A stretch of DNA of 11,474 bases from Desulfuromonadaceae bacterium (lineage in GTDB: Bacteria > Desulfobacterota > Desulfuromonadia > Desulfuromonadales > Geopsychrobacteraceae). The DNA lies in contig WTCI01000337.1 of assembly GCA_013138655.1 (NCBI GenBank), forward strand, positions 1 to 11,474, read 5' to 3'. Within the stretch, counting starts at the first letter, position 1. Each line of letters opens with the position of its first letter. The translations under genes and the position numbers were made by a program. Below are positions 1 through 6,883 of the stretch, piece by piece. Under the pieces are notes generated by a model, which was not told the origin of the DNA, made no database searches, and saw nothing but the letters and a program-made list of their open reading frames with translations.

Positions 1-1
1 C

Positions 2-1417
2 CCCAGTATTTACACTGCCCTGACCACCATTGTCGCTTTCGCCTCGCTGCTGATCAGTGACATTCGCCCGGTGATCGATTTCGGCTGGATGATGGCGATC
101 GGCATCGCTTTTGCCCTGTTGATTTCCTTCGCCCTCTTTCCAGCCGGACTGATGTTGTTCAAACCGGTCCACTTCACTCCGCGCCACGATATCACTGGAA
201 TCATGACCCGCACCTGTGCCCGCTGGGTTGAACACCGCGGCAACCTGACCCTGGGGATCTTTGTGCTCATGGCCATTCTCAGTGCCGTCGGTATTTCCAG
301 GCTCACCGTGGAAAATCGCTTTATCGATAATTTCAAGTCATCGACCGAAATTTATCAGGGGATGGAACTGATCGATCGCCAGCTCGGCGGAACAACCCCG
401 TTGGATGTTGTCATCGATGCCGATCCGGACTTTTTTGCCGCTCAGACAGAGGAAAACGACTTTCTCGAAGACGACCCTTTTGCCGATGATTTCTTCGATG
501 AAGAGGAGGCCGATGCCGGCCTTTCCGGCAGTAGCTATTGGTTTAACAGTTATCAGATTCCAACACTGCACAACATCCATAACTATCTCGACAGCCTGCC
601 GGAAACGGGTAAGGTCCTGTCGATGGCGACCACCATGAGCATGATGCAACAGCTCAATAATGACCTGCCTCTCGACAATATCTCTCTGGCCGTCATCCAC
701 AAAAAACTGCCGGAGCAGATTGAGGACTCACTGATCAAACCCTACATGTCGGCAGACGGCAATCAGGTGCGCTTTACCATGCGGATTTTTGAATCCGATC
801 CGTCACTACGGCGCAATGAGCTCCTGGAAAAAATCCAACAGGACCTGACGGACAAACTGGAACTCAAGCCGGAACAAGTTCATCTCACCGGGATGCTGGT
901 GCTTTACAACAATGTCCTGCAGAGCCTTTTCAGTTCTCAGATCATGACCATCGGTATGGTCTTCCTGGTGATTATGGGCATGTTCATAGTACAGTTTCGC
1001 TCTTTGAGACTGGCAATCATCGCCCTGATTCCCAACCTGATTTCTGCTGGAGCGGTTCTGGGCCTGATGGGCTGGATGAACATCCCTCTCGACATCATGA
1101 CTATCACCATTGCCGCCATTTCCATTGGCATAGCGGTCGATGACACCATCCATTACGTACATCGCTTTACTCACGAGATTCTCGTCGATGGTGATTATCT
1201 TGCTGCCATGAAACGAACCCACGATAGTGTCGGACGGGCGATGTACTACACCTCGATCACCATCATTATCGGCTTCTCGATTCTCACGCTATCGAACTTT
1301 ATCCCGACGATCTACTTTGGTTTGTTTACCGGGCTGGCAATGCTGGTGGCGATGATCGCCAACCTGACTCTACTGGCGTTACTACTCCTGAAATTTCGGC
1401 CTGCAGCGGATAAATAA
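2..1417 (+). CDS. RND/MMPL-family exporter, C-terminal part (5' truncated by window edge)
   Basis: Reading frame 2 is open from the first bases through the TAA at 1415-1417, giving 471 visible residues. The GTG at 71 is an internal valine, not a start, because the frame continues upstream with clearly membrane-like residues. The fragment shows the end of one membrane bundle (about residues 5-53), a linker, a TM at about 82-101, a soluble extracytoplasmic domain of about 200 residues, then five TMs from about 313 to 464. The motif GIAVDDTIH (376-384) matches the conserved GxxxDD of TM4-type helices in RND and SSD proteins. The missing N-terminus is probably about 300 residues. Family members export lipids, hopanoids or drugs using the proton gradient; the substrate cannot be told here. 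An unusually acidic stretch (150-172, many D/E) sits in the extracytoplasmic domain. yajD follows after 31 bp and may be co-transcribed. Confidence 0.88.
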   Translation, partial: PSIYTALTTIVAFASLLISDIRPVIDFGWMMAIGIAFALLISFALFPAGLMLFKPVHFTPRHDITGIMTRTCARWVEHRGNLTLGIFVLMAILSAVGISRLTVENRFIDNFKSSTEIYQGMELIDRQLGGTTPLDVVIDADPDFFAAQTEENDFLEDDPFADDFFDEEEADAGLSGSSYWFNSYQIPTLHNIHNYLDSLPETGKVLSMATTMSMMQQLNNDLPLDNISLAVIHKKLPEQIEDSLIKPYMSADGNQVRFTMRIFESDPSLRRNELLEKIQQDLTDKLELKPEQVHLTGMLVLYNNVLQSLFSSQIMTIGMVFLVIMGMFIVQFRSLRLAIIALIPNLISAGAVLGLMGWMNIPLDIMTITIAAISIGIAVDDTIHYVHRFTHEILVDGDYLAAMKRTHDSVGRAMYYTSITIIIGFSILTLSNFIPTIYFGLFTGLAMLVAMIANLTLLALLLLKFRPAADK

Positions 1418-1448
1418 GCTGCCGCCACCCGCGTCCTGAAGGGAATAT

Positions 1449-1823
1449 ATGTCCGGAACAGACAAAAAAAGCCACGAATATCGCGATCGCCTCGTTGCCG
1501 AGATGCGCAAGGAAGAGCAGCAACGCCAGTCCGGCTATCGGGAACAGGCATTAAAACTGTTCCCGCATGTCTGCGGGCGCTGTAGCCGTGAATTTGAGGG
1601 GCAGAAGATCCGCGAACTGACGGTGCACCATGTTGACCACAATCATGACAACAACCCGCCTGACGGCAGCAACTGGGAATTGCTCTGTCTCTACTGCCAC
1701 GACCACGAACATTCCCGCGGGATACAGGAGCAACGTGACGAAGAGAGCCCCACCCGGCAGGAGGGTCCGACCTTGGCCCACTCCCCCTTCGCCGATCTCA
1801 GTAAACGACTCAAACATCCGTAA
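1449..1823 (+). CDS. yajD: YajD-family HNH nuclease
   Basis: This 124-residue protein matches the E. coli YajD family along its length, as I recall that sequence: SGYREQALKLFPHVCGRCSR near residues 28-47, then an HNH core, then the C-terminal PFADL motif (113-117). The core has two CxxC pairs (C42/C45 and C80/C83) likely to bind structural zinc, the HHVDHNH stretch (60-66) carrying the HNH histidines, N75, and CHDHEH (83-88). HNH proteins cut or nick nucleic acid using a metal at the ββα fold; the physiological role of YajD is not established. The ATG at 1449 is preceded by GAAGGGA (1438-1444), a usable ribosome binding site at short spacing. Residues 1-27 are charged and are the least conserved part. 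The gene lies 31 bp behind the RND exporter on the same strand and may be its operon partner. Nothing links it to a defence or mobile cassette. Confidence 0.9.
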   Translation: MSGTDKKSHEYRDRLVAEMRKEEQQRQSGYREQALKLFPHVCGRCSREFEGQKIRELTVHHVDHNHDNNPPDGSNWELLCLYCHDHEHSRGIQEQRDEESPTRQEGPTLAHSPFADLSKRLKHP

Positions 1824-1841
1824 AGATCCCTTCACTGGCGG

Positions 1842-1878
1842 AAAAACACAGGGCCGCTCCAGTCGAAGCGGCCCTGTG
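1842..1878 (-). terminator. Rho-independent terminator of the K+ channel gene
   Basis: A perfect 12-bp inverted repeat (1847-1858 with 1867-1878) encloses an 8-nt loop. Read on the minus strand the GC-rich stem is followed by five T residues (complement of 1842-1846), a classic intrinsic terminator 37 bp after the potassium-channel stop. On the plus strand only CTGTT follows the stem, so it would be a weak terminator for yajD, although a bidirectional role between these convergent genes is possible. Confidence 0.85.
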
Positions 1879-1914
1879 CTGTTCACTGCCAAAACTTGAA
1901 CTCTGACTTTGTAT

Positions 1915-3612
1915 TCAGGAGAATTTGTTGCCGAACTGAAGACAGAACTCCTCTTCCTGATGGGTGCTGCCGATCAGAACCAGTTTCATCCCGACCTCCA
2001 GCCTCATATCCGGGGATGGTGAAGGGAGCGGGGCGGCCCCTTCCGTTTCAAGGGCAACAACCGAGCAACCGGTCAGTGGCCGAATCCGTGATTCCTCGAT
2101 CGTTTTACCGACCAATGTCTCAGGCAGCGGGCGACGGAAGATCGTCAACCCTTCGGTAAGAAAAATCGACTCTTTTGATTCCAGGATATTGGTCAGAATG
2201 TTCGCCCCGACCGAGGCATTGGAAACGACAAAATCAGCCCCGGCAGCATAAAGTTGCTCGACATTCTCTTCCGTGTTCGCCCGAGCCACAATCCGCATAT
2301 ACGGATTGGTGTGACGACTGCTCAAAGTAAGAAAGATATTGGTACTGTCGTCGTTGGTTGTCACGATCAAGCCCTTGGCCTGCTCAATTCCCGAGTTGCG
2401 GAGCAATTGACAATTGGTGGCATCACCGATCACCGAAATATGTTTGTCACAGTGCGGATTCTCGATCTGATCGATCAACAGATAAGGAACTGGCTTGTGG
2501 TCAAGAAAGTTGGCTGCTGCGCAGCCGATTCTGCCGTGTCCAAGGATAAAAACCAGGTCGTCCTCAGCCTGCTCCCCGGTCAACTGCTCCATCCGCGTCA
2601 ACTGCTCACGGGTCCCCGCCAGAACCACCAGAGATGTCGGCGAAAGAACCGTATCTTTTGACGGCACGGTAAACACCCCGCGATCCAAAACGCCGATTAC
2701 CGCCAGCCCGGTCTGTTGACGGATTTGGGCCTGTTCCAAAGTCTGCCCCGAAAAGGGGGTGCAGTAAACCGGGATTTCGGCAATTTTCAACAGACCAAAG
2801 GAGTCGATGATATGGGCCAGAGCCCCTTGTGTGGTGGAACGAATTCCCAGGTAACGACCGATGATCCGCGTCAACGGCACCGCCTTGTCAGCCCCGGCCA
2901 GCCGGATAAGTTCGAGATGCTCGGCATCATCAACAATTGCCGCAATCGGGGTTTTACAAATGGCCCGTATCGTCAGGCAAAGATTAACATTCTGCGTATC
3001 ACTGAGATTGGCAAAGATATAGCGTGCCGAATCGACCCGGACTTTGCTGAGGAGCTTTTTATCGGTCACCGAACCGCAAACCACGCGGATATCCTCTTCC
3101 TCCTCCAGACGCAACGATTCCTGATAGTCTTCAGTCACGACGACAAAAGGGATCGCAAGGCTTTCAAGATTATGAATCAATGCCCGAGTGGTAGGATTAA
3201 CGCCGAAAATCAACACATGACCGGAAGTATCAGACGGTAAAGAAAAGTCGGGCCGATAACGTAACCGCTGTTCGATCCAGGGGGCCAGGAACAGACTGAC
3301 CAGACCGAACGGCAGAATGATGAGCAGAAACACCACCCCGGAAATCGTCACCAGGGCAGCAAAGGCGTAACCGAGATCGGTATGGAAAGTGATGTCGCCG
3401 AACCCGAGCGTGGTCATGACGGTAATCGTCCAGTAAAGCCCGGCAATAAAGGAAAATTCCCGCCCCTCAAGATGGAGCATCAGATAGCGGAACAGGATCG
3501 CATAGACCAGAATCAGCAGCAGCAGAAAGAGGGTGTAGAGCATCAGTAATTTGAGATTCTGCCTGGCCCTGCCACGCAAAAAATAAGCGAGTTCCGCGGA
3601 AATCGTTTTCAT
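1915..3612 (-). CDS. Two-TM potassium channel with tandem RCK (TrkA-N/TrkA-C) domains, GsuK-like
   Basis: The 565-residue protein begins with TM1 (about 21-47), a pore helix and K+ selectivity filter TTLGFGD (67-73), and TM2 (about 82-110). Two RCK modules follow. RCK1 covers about 131-345, with Rossmann segment VLIFGVNPTT and a TrkA-C-like lobe near 275-340. RCK2 covers about 352-560, with segment LVFILGHGRIG, D381 at the end of the second strand, and a final TrkA-C-like lobe. This architecture is that of ligand-gated prokaryotic K+ channels such as MthK and, with two RCK domains on one chain, GsuK of Geobacter sulfurreducens. Cytoplasmic nucleotide or ion ligands would gate K+ flux across the inner membrane. 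RCK1 has a degenerate glycine loop (GVNPTT) while RCK2 keeps GxGxxG, so the modules probably differ in ligand. The start at 3612 is supported by AGGAA (minus strand, 3616-3620) five bases upstream. It is transcribed apart from cheV, whose terminator lies between them. Confidence 0.9.
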   Translation of the reverse strand: MKTISAELAYFLRGRARQNLKLLMLYTLFLLLLILVYAILFRYLMLHLEGREFSFIAGLYWTITVMTTLGFGDITFHTDLGYAFAALVTISGVVFLLIILPFGLVSLFLAPWIEQRLRYRPDFSLPSDTSGHVLIFGVNPTTRALIHNLESLAIPFVVVTEDYQESLRLEEEEDIRVVCGSVTDKKLLSKVRVDSARYIFANLSDTQNVNLCLTIRAICKTPIAAIVDDAEHLELIRLAGADKAVPLTRIIGRYLGIRSTTQGALAHIIDSFGLLKIAEIPVYCTPFSGQTLEQAQIRQQTGLAVIGVLDRGVFTVPSKDTVLSPTSLVVLAGTREQLTRMEQLTGEQAEDDLVFILGHGRIGCAAANFLDHKPVPYLLIDQIENPHCDKHISVIGDATNCQLLRNSGIEQAKGLIVTTNDDSTNIFLTLSSRHTNPYMRIVARANTEENVEQLYAAGADFVVSNASVGANILTNILESKESIFLTEGLTIFRRPLPETLVGKTIEESRIRPLTGCSVVALETEGAAPLPSPSPDMRLEVGMKLVLIGSTHQEEEFCLQFGNKFS

Positions 3613-3671
3613 TGGTTCCTGCGTGTATAAATATAAAGGAAGAAAACCGGTTAATTAATGATACAGGTTAA

Positions 3672-3677
3672 CGTCAA
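3672..3677 (-). promoter_or_regulatory. Possible -35 element upstream of the K+ channel gene
   Basis: On the minus strand the sequence TTGACG occurs 60 bp before the channel start and just past the cheV terminator. No convincing -10 hexamer sits 16-18 bp downstream, although the intervening DNA is AT-rich (TTAATTAA-like). This is offered only as the best promoter candidate for the channel gene. Confidence 0.25.
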
Positions 3678-3696
3678 TACAGATCACTTGCCAGTC

Positions 3697-3737
3697 AAAA
3701 CGAAAAACGCCGGACAGATATACGACGGTCCGGCGTT
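3697..3737 (-). terminator. Rho-independent terminator of cheV
   Basis: A perfect 10-bp stem (3706-3715 with 3728-3737) and 12-nt loop lie 26 bp after the cheV TAG codon on the minus strand. The stem runs into TTTTTCGTTTT (complement of 3697-3707, its first two T being part of the stem). The hairpin ends the cheV transcript before the channel gene, so the two minus-strand genes are probably separate units. Confidence 0.87.
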
Positions 3738-3762
3738 CAGCGATCCTTCTCAAAAGGACTGG

Positions 3763-4722
3763 CTATTTTTCAATCCCCAAAAAATGATCCATCATGTTGA
3801 TCAGCTTACCTACTTCCGGTTTTGACGCATAGCCATCGGCACCGACCGAATCACACTTGACCTCCATCGGCGGGTTGATCAAAGAGGAGAAGAGCAACAC
3901 CGGTATATCCTTGTAACCCAAAGTCTCTTTAACCCTGCGACAAAGCGTCAGGCCGTCCATTTTCGGCATCTCAATATCACTGATCAACAGGTTGAAATGT
4001 TGCTGAAGATTTTCACCCGCTTCATCGGCCAGCTTTTTCAATTCCAGGATACGCTCATAGCAACTTTCCCCATCGGCAAAAACCTCCAGCCCCTCGAACC
4101 CTGCGTCATTAAAAACTTTTTCCAGATTACTGCGAATAATTGACGAATCCTCAGCCATGAGAATGCGCTTATCCCGCCGCAATGTCACAACATCCAAATC
4201 CTGTTCGTCGACTTCCGATGGGTCTCCAAAAACCGAATCGGGATCAAATTCACCAAGGACATACTCCAGATCCAGAAGCAGGATTTCCCGCCCCTCTATA
4301 TTGACACTCCCGGTGAATCTTGGCCGGTACTGGCCGATAAAATCGGCCAGAGGCTGAACATCGCCCCAGGATATGCGATGAATCTGATTAACACCATCAA
4401 TTTTGAAACCATTGATCCGGTGATTGAACTCACAGACCAAAACAACTGGACGCTGGTCCACCTTCTCATGCCCCTGGTCACGTTGCTTCAGATGTTGCTT
4501 AAGATCAATCAACGGAATTGTACTGCCACGCATCATCAGCACACCAAGCATCGCGGGAGGACTGTCGGGTATCACCGTCAGTGCAGATTCATCGTAGGTG
4601 ATAATTTCCTTTAACTTCTGCACGTTGATACCCAGTGGCTGCGAACCAACATAAAATTCGATGATCTCCATCTCGTTGGTACCGCTTTCCAATAATATTT
4701 CCTGCTTTTCCGGTCTGGTCAT
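3763..4722 (-). CDS. cheV: CheV chemotaxis coupling protein (CheW domain + response-regulator receiver)
   Basis: Residues about 18-160 form a CheW-like domain, with IIEFYVGSQPLGINVQKLKEI at its start and the conserved MRGSTIPLIDL stretch at 64-74. Residues about 185-319 form a receiver domain with the expected phosphorylation site: acidic pair E191/D192, phosphoacceptor D249 within LLISDIEMPKMDG, S279/S280 at the switch position and invariant K301 in SKPE. CheV couples chemoreceptors to CheA like CheW, and phosphorylation of its receiver by CheA-P tunes the coupling or drains phosphate in adaptation. The length of 319 is normal for the family. The first ATG is preferred because AAAGGG (minus strand, around 4730-4735) precedes it by about 8 bases; the internal Met18 has no such site. 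No other chemotaxis gene is nearby, so it is an orphan cheV. It has its own terminator and is divergent from deaD. Confidence 0.93.
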   Translation of the reverse strand: MTRPEKQEILLESGTNEMEIIEFYVGSQPLGINVQKLKEIITYDESALTVIPDSPPAMLGVLMMRGSTIPLIDLKQHLKQRDQGHEKVDQRPVVLVCEFNHRINGFKIDGVNQIHRISWGDVQPLADFIGQYRPRFTGSVNIEGREILLLDLEYVLGEFDPDSVFGDPSEVDEQDLDVVTLRRDKRILMAEDSSIIRSNLEKVFNDAGFEGLEVFADGESCYERILELKKLADEAGENLQQHFNLLISDIEMPKMDGLTLCRRVKETLGYKDIPVLLFSSLINPPMEVKCDSVGADGYASKPEVGKLINMMDHFLGIEK

Positions 4723-4803
4723 GACAAAGCCCTTTGCATCTGATAGATTTATTAATATTTGTACATTTTATACATCCTTAGAAAATATGCAAATCTTCTC
4801 TCG

Positions 4804-4809
4804 TATAAT
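4804..4809 (+). promoter_or_regulatory. Perfect -10 hexamer (TATAAT), likely deaD promoter
   Basis: TATAAT occurs 132 bp before the deaD ATG. The DNA 17 bp upstream (around 4781-4786, GAAAAT) is a poor -35, and the bases before the hexamer (TCG) do not form an extended -10, so activity would depend on an activator or on AT-rich upstream DNA. If used, it gives a 5' leader of about 125 nt, consistent with the long leaders of cold-shock mRNAs. Confidence 0.45.
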
Positions 4810-4874
4810 CATGAAAAAAAGTGCATAACTCAACTCAATCAATTTTTTCTATCGAAAAATCTGGCTCAGCATTT

Positions 4875-4900
4875 AAAGATGCGTTATGGTGCGCATCTTT
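4875..4900 (+). promoter_or_regulatory. Stem-loop in the deaD 5' leader
   Basis: A perfect 9-bp inverted repeat, AAAGATGCG (4875-4883) and CGCATCTTT (4892-4900), encloses an 8-nt loop 41 bp upstream of the deaD start. One more T follows the stem, then GCC, so it resembles a weak attenuator rather than a full terminator. Placed between the putative promoter and the ribosome binding site, it could act in temperature or autoregulatory control of deaD mRNA. The function is inferred. Confidence 0.5.
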
Positions 4901-4941
4901 TGCCAACAAATAAAAAATGACTCCATATCGACAGGTTAACT

Positions 4942-6714
4942 ATGACTGAAGAATCCGTTCCAACATTTTCCGATCTTTCCCTGCATCCAGCCGTACTCAA
5001 AGTCATTAAAGAGGTCGGTTACGAAACGCCCACACCCATTCAGGCACAAAGCATTCCGCCACTACTGGCAGGAACCGATCTGCTTGGCCAGGCACAGACA
5101 GGGACCGGGAAAACTGCGGCTTTCTCCTTACCGTTGCTCAGTCGCCTGAACCCAAAGCTGAAGGCGCCGCAGATCCTGGTTCTGACCCCGACGCGGGAAC
5201 TGGCCTTACAAGTTGCCGAAGCCATGCAGACTTATGCCCGGCATCTCAAAGGCTTCCAGGTCTTACCGGTGTACGGCGGCCAGAATATGGGCCAACAGTT
5301 ACGCCAGTTAAAACGCGGCGTTCAAGCAGTTGTCGGGACCCCTGGCCGAATTCAGGATCACTTGAATCGCGGCACTCTCAAGCTCGACAAATTGAGTTGC
5401 GTCGTCATCGATGAAGCCGATGAAATGCTGAAGATGGGCTTTATTGATGATGTTGAACAGATTCTTGAATTTGCCCCGCAAGAACGACAGACCGCTCTCT
5501 TCTCGGCAACCATGCCGAAAGAGGTCATGCAGGTCGCCCGCAAGCACCTGCACGACCCGGTCGAAATCCGCATCAAGAGTAAAACCTCTACCGTTGAAAA
5601 AATTTCTCAGCATTTTTGGCAGGTCAAAGGATTGCACAAACTGGACGCCCTGACCCGGATTCTCGAAGCAGAAGAGATCGACGGCATGCTCATCTTCGTC
5701 CGCACCAAGGTGGCGACCGTCGATCTGGCGGAAAAATTGGGAGCACGGGGCTTTTCCAGTGCAGCACTGAACGGCGACATGACCCAGATGCTGCGGGAAA
5801 AAACCATTGAGCACCTCAAAGATGGCTCCCTCGACATCGTCGTTGCGACCGATGTCGCCGCTCGCGGACTCGATGTCAAACGGATCAGTCACGTGATCAA
5901 TTATGATATTCCGTACGACACCGAAGCCTATATCCATCGTATCGGTCGCACCGGCCGTGCCGGTCGGGAAGGGAAAGCGATTCTGTTTGTCGCTCCACGC
6001 GAGAAGCGTATGCTCGCAGCCATTGAAAGAACCACCCGTCAACCCATTAAAGCGATGGCCTTACCAAGCCGCAAGGACATTACCAATCGGCGCATCGGAC
6101 TTTTTAAAGAACAAATTGCTCAGGCGATGGAATCTCAGGATCTGGAATTTTTCGAAGAACTGATTGATGCGTATCAGAGTGAATATGATGTCGGTCATCG
6201 TAAAATCGCTGCAAGTCTTGCTTACCTGCTGCAGAAAGAACGTCCTTTACAGATGGATGAGCGTTTTGCCGAGGAAATTCGCGAGGAACGACCGGAGCGG
6301 GAAACAGGACCGGGACGGGGCAGAAAAACCAGCGACGAACAGATGCAAACTTATCGCATCGAAGTCGGCCGGGTGCATGGTGTGGAGCCGGGAAATATCG
6401 TCGGCGCCATCAGTAATGAGGTGAAACTCAACAGCCGCGACATCGGCAGAATCCGCCTTTTCGACCAATTCAGCCTGGTCGATCTGCCGAAAAATCTGTC
6501 CCAAGAGAAGCTGCACAAGCTGAAAACAGTCTGGGTCTGTGATGAACAACTGCAGATCAGCCCCGACAGCGGCAGCCGCAGTGGACCGCTGGAACGCTCG
6601 ATCAAGCGCCGCACTTTCGGTCGAGGGAAGGCTGTTGACAATCGTGGCTACAAGCCCGGAGTGAAAAAAGCCCCCTTCGGCAAAAGGGGGCAAAAAAGGG
6701 GGAAAGATAGTTAG
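4942..6714 (+). CDS. deaD: DEAD-box ATP-dependent RNA helicase DeaD/CsdA
   Basis: All helicase motifs are present: Q motif (F9 and Q34), motif I AQTGTGKT (51-58), Ia PTRELA (83-88), Ib TPGR (133-136), II DEAD (157-160), III SAT (188-190), V ATDVAARGLD (302-311) and VI HRIGRTGR (332-339). After a linker comes a DbpA-type RNA-binding domain (about 469-540, beginning TYRIEVGRVHG). The end is a basic, Gly/Arg/Lys-rich tail (about 545-590) typical of RNA chaperone helicases. Members unwind RNA duplexes in ribosome assembly and mRNA decay, especially in the cold. The length of 590 is close to E. coli DeaD. The ATG at 4942 follows a modest CAGG site (4932-4935). The gene is divergent from cheV and preceded by a leader with a hairpin. 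Its last codons double as a minus-strand terminator for cfa. Confidence 0.95.
   Translation: MTEESVPTFSDLSLHPAVLKVIKEVGYETPTPIQAQSIPPLLAGTDLLGQAQTGTGKTAAFSLPLLSRLNPKLKAPQILVLTPTRELALQVAEAMQTYARHLKGFQVLPVYGGQNMGQQLRQLKRGVQAVVGTPGRIQDHLNRGTLKLDKLSCVVIDEADEMLKMGFIDDVEQILEFAPQERQTALFSATMPKEVMQVARKHLHDPVEIRIKSKTSTVEKISQHFWQVKGLHKLDALTRILEAEEIDGMLIFVRTKVATVDLAEKLGARGFSSAALNGDMTQMLREKTIEHLKDGSLDIVVATDVAARGLDVKRISHVINYDIPYDTEAYIHRIGRTGRAGREGKAILFVAPREKRMLAAIERTTRQPIKAMALPSRKDITNRRIGLFKEQIAQAMESQDLEFFEELIDAYQSEYDVGHRKIAASLAYLLQKERPLQMDERFAEEIREERPERETGPGRGRKTSDEQMQTYRIEVGRVHGVEPGNIVGAISNEVKLNSRDIGRIRLFDQFSLVDLPKNLSQEKLHKLKTVWVCDEQLQISPDSGSRSGPLERSIKRRTFGRGKAVDNRGYKPGVKKAPFGKRGQKRGKDS
6664..6691 (-). 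terminator. Rho-independent terminator for cfa, embedded in the 3' end of deaD
   Basis: A perfect 8-bp GC-rich stem (GCCCCCTT 6670-6677 with AAGGGGGC 6684-6691) has a 6-nt loop. On the minus strand it is followed by six T residues (complement of 6664-6669). This is the form of an intrinsic terminator for the transcript coming from cfa, about 190 bp after its stop. On the plus strand the stem is followed by A6, so it would not stop deaD transcription. The same bases encode residues 575-584 of DeaD. Confidence 0.75.
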
Positions 6715-6718
6715 TTTT

Positions 6719-6877
6719 CATCCGGAAACGGCCCTTTTTCACAATCTCTGCGTCAAGCTGCACGTTTGCTTGTGCGGCGTAGACAGCCACGCCTCCGCGC
6801 AACCGCTTGATTTTCTTGACCTTGAGAAAAATTGCTCGTTTCCCATATGAAAACTTGCCGTGCACCCATCCGGAAAC
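6719..6877. repeat. Intergenic segment flanked by 11-bp direct repeats
   Basis: CATCCGGAAAC occurs at 6719-6729 and again at 6867-6877, bracketing 137 bp and nearly filling the gap between the deaD stop (6714) and the cfa stop (6884). Inside are small stems, such as GGCGT/ACGCC around 6777-6794 and GCTGCAC/GTGCGGC (one G-U pair) around 6757-6778. On the minus strand the segment stays open in one frame from a GTG at 6865, but that frame runs on antisense into deaD and has no ribosome binding site. It may be a dispersed intergenic repeat or simply the structured cfa 3' UTR. Confidence 0.4.
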
Positions 6878-6883
6878 CAGTTA

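Larger units (their letters stand above)
4723..4941. promoter_or_regulatory. Divergent cheV/deaD intergenic region
   Basis: These 219 bp are much more AT-rich than the flanking genes and must hold both promoters. On the plus strand a perfect -10 hexamer and a downstream hairpin are visible and listed separately. On the minus strand, TATAAA (complement of 4767-4772) is the best -10 candidate for cheV, with only a poor -35 (GATTTG) 17 bp before it. No small ORF in the region is convincing. Confidence 0.5.

Noticed and set aside
71..1417. GTG at 71 as the start of the RND gene
   Set aside because: The frame continues open to the window edge with membrane-helix residues, and the protein would lack its whole first half; it is truncated by the window.
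1449..1823. HNH protein as part of a defence or mobile cassette
   Set aside because: It matches the stand-alone YajD family end to end, and no phage, transposon or restriction gene is nearby.
2716..3240. Open frame of 174 codons antisense to the K+ channel
   Set aside because: It is a shadow of the RCK1-coding DNA; no family resemblance and no ribosome binding site noted.
5308..6042. Open frame of 244 codons antisense to deaD
   Set aside because: It lies wholly inside the conserved helicase core and has no recognisable domain.
6602..6865. Small minus-strand protein starting at GTG 6865 in the deaD/cfa gap
   Set aside because: It has no ribosome binding site, starts within the repeat segment, lies in the cfa 3' region and reads antisense into deaD. 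Better treated as part of a possible repeat or UTR.
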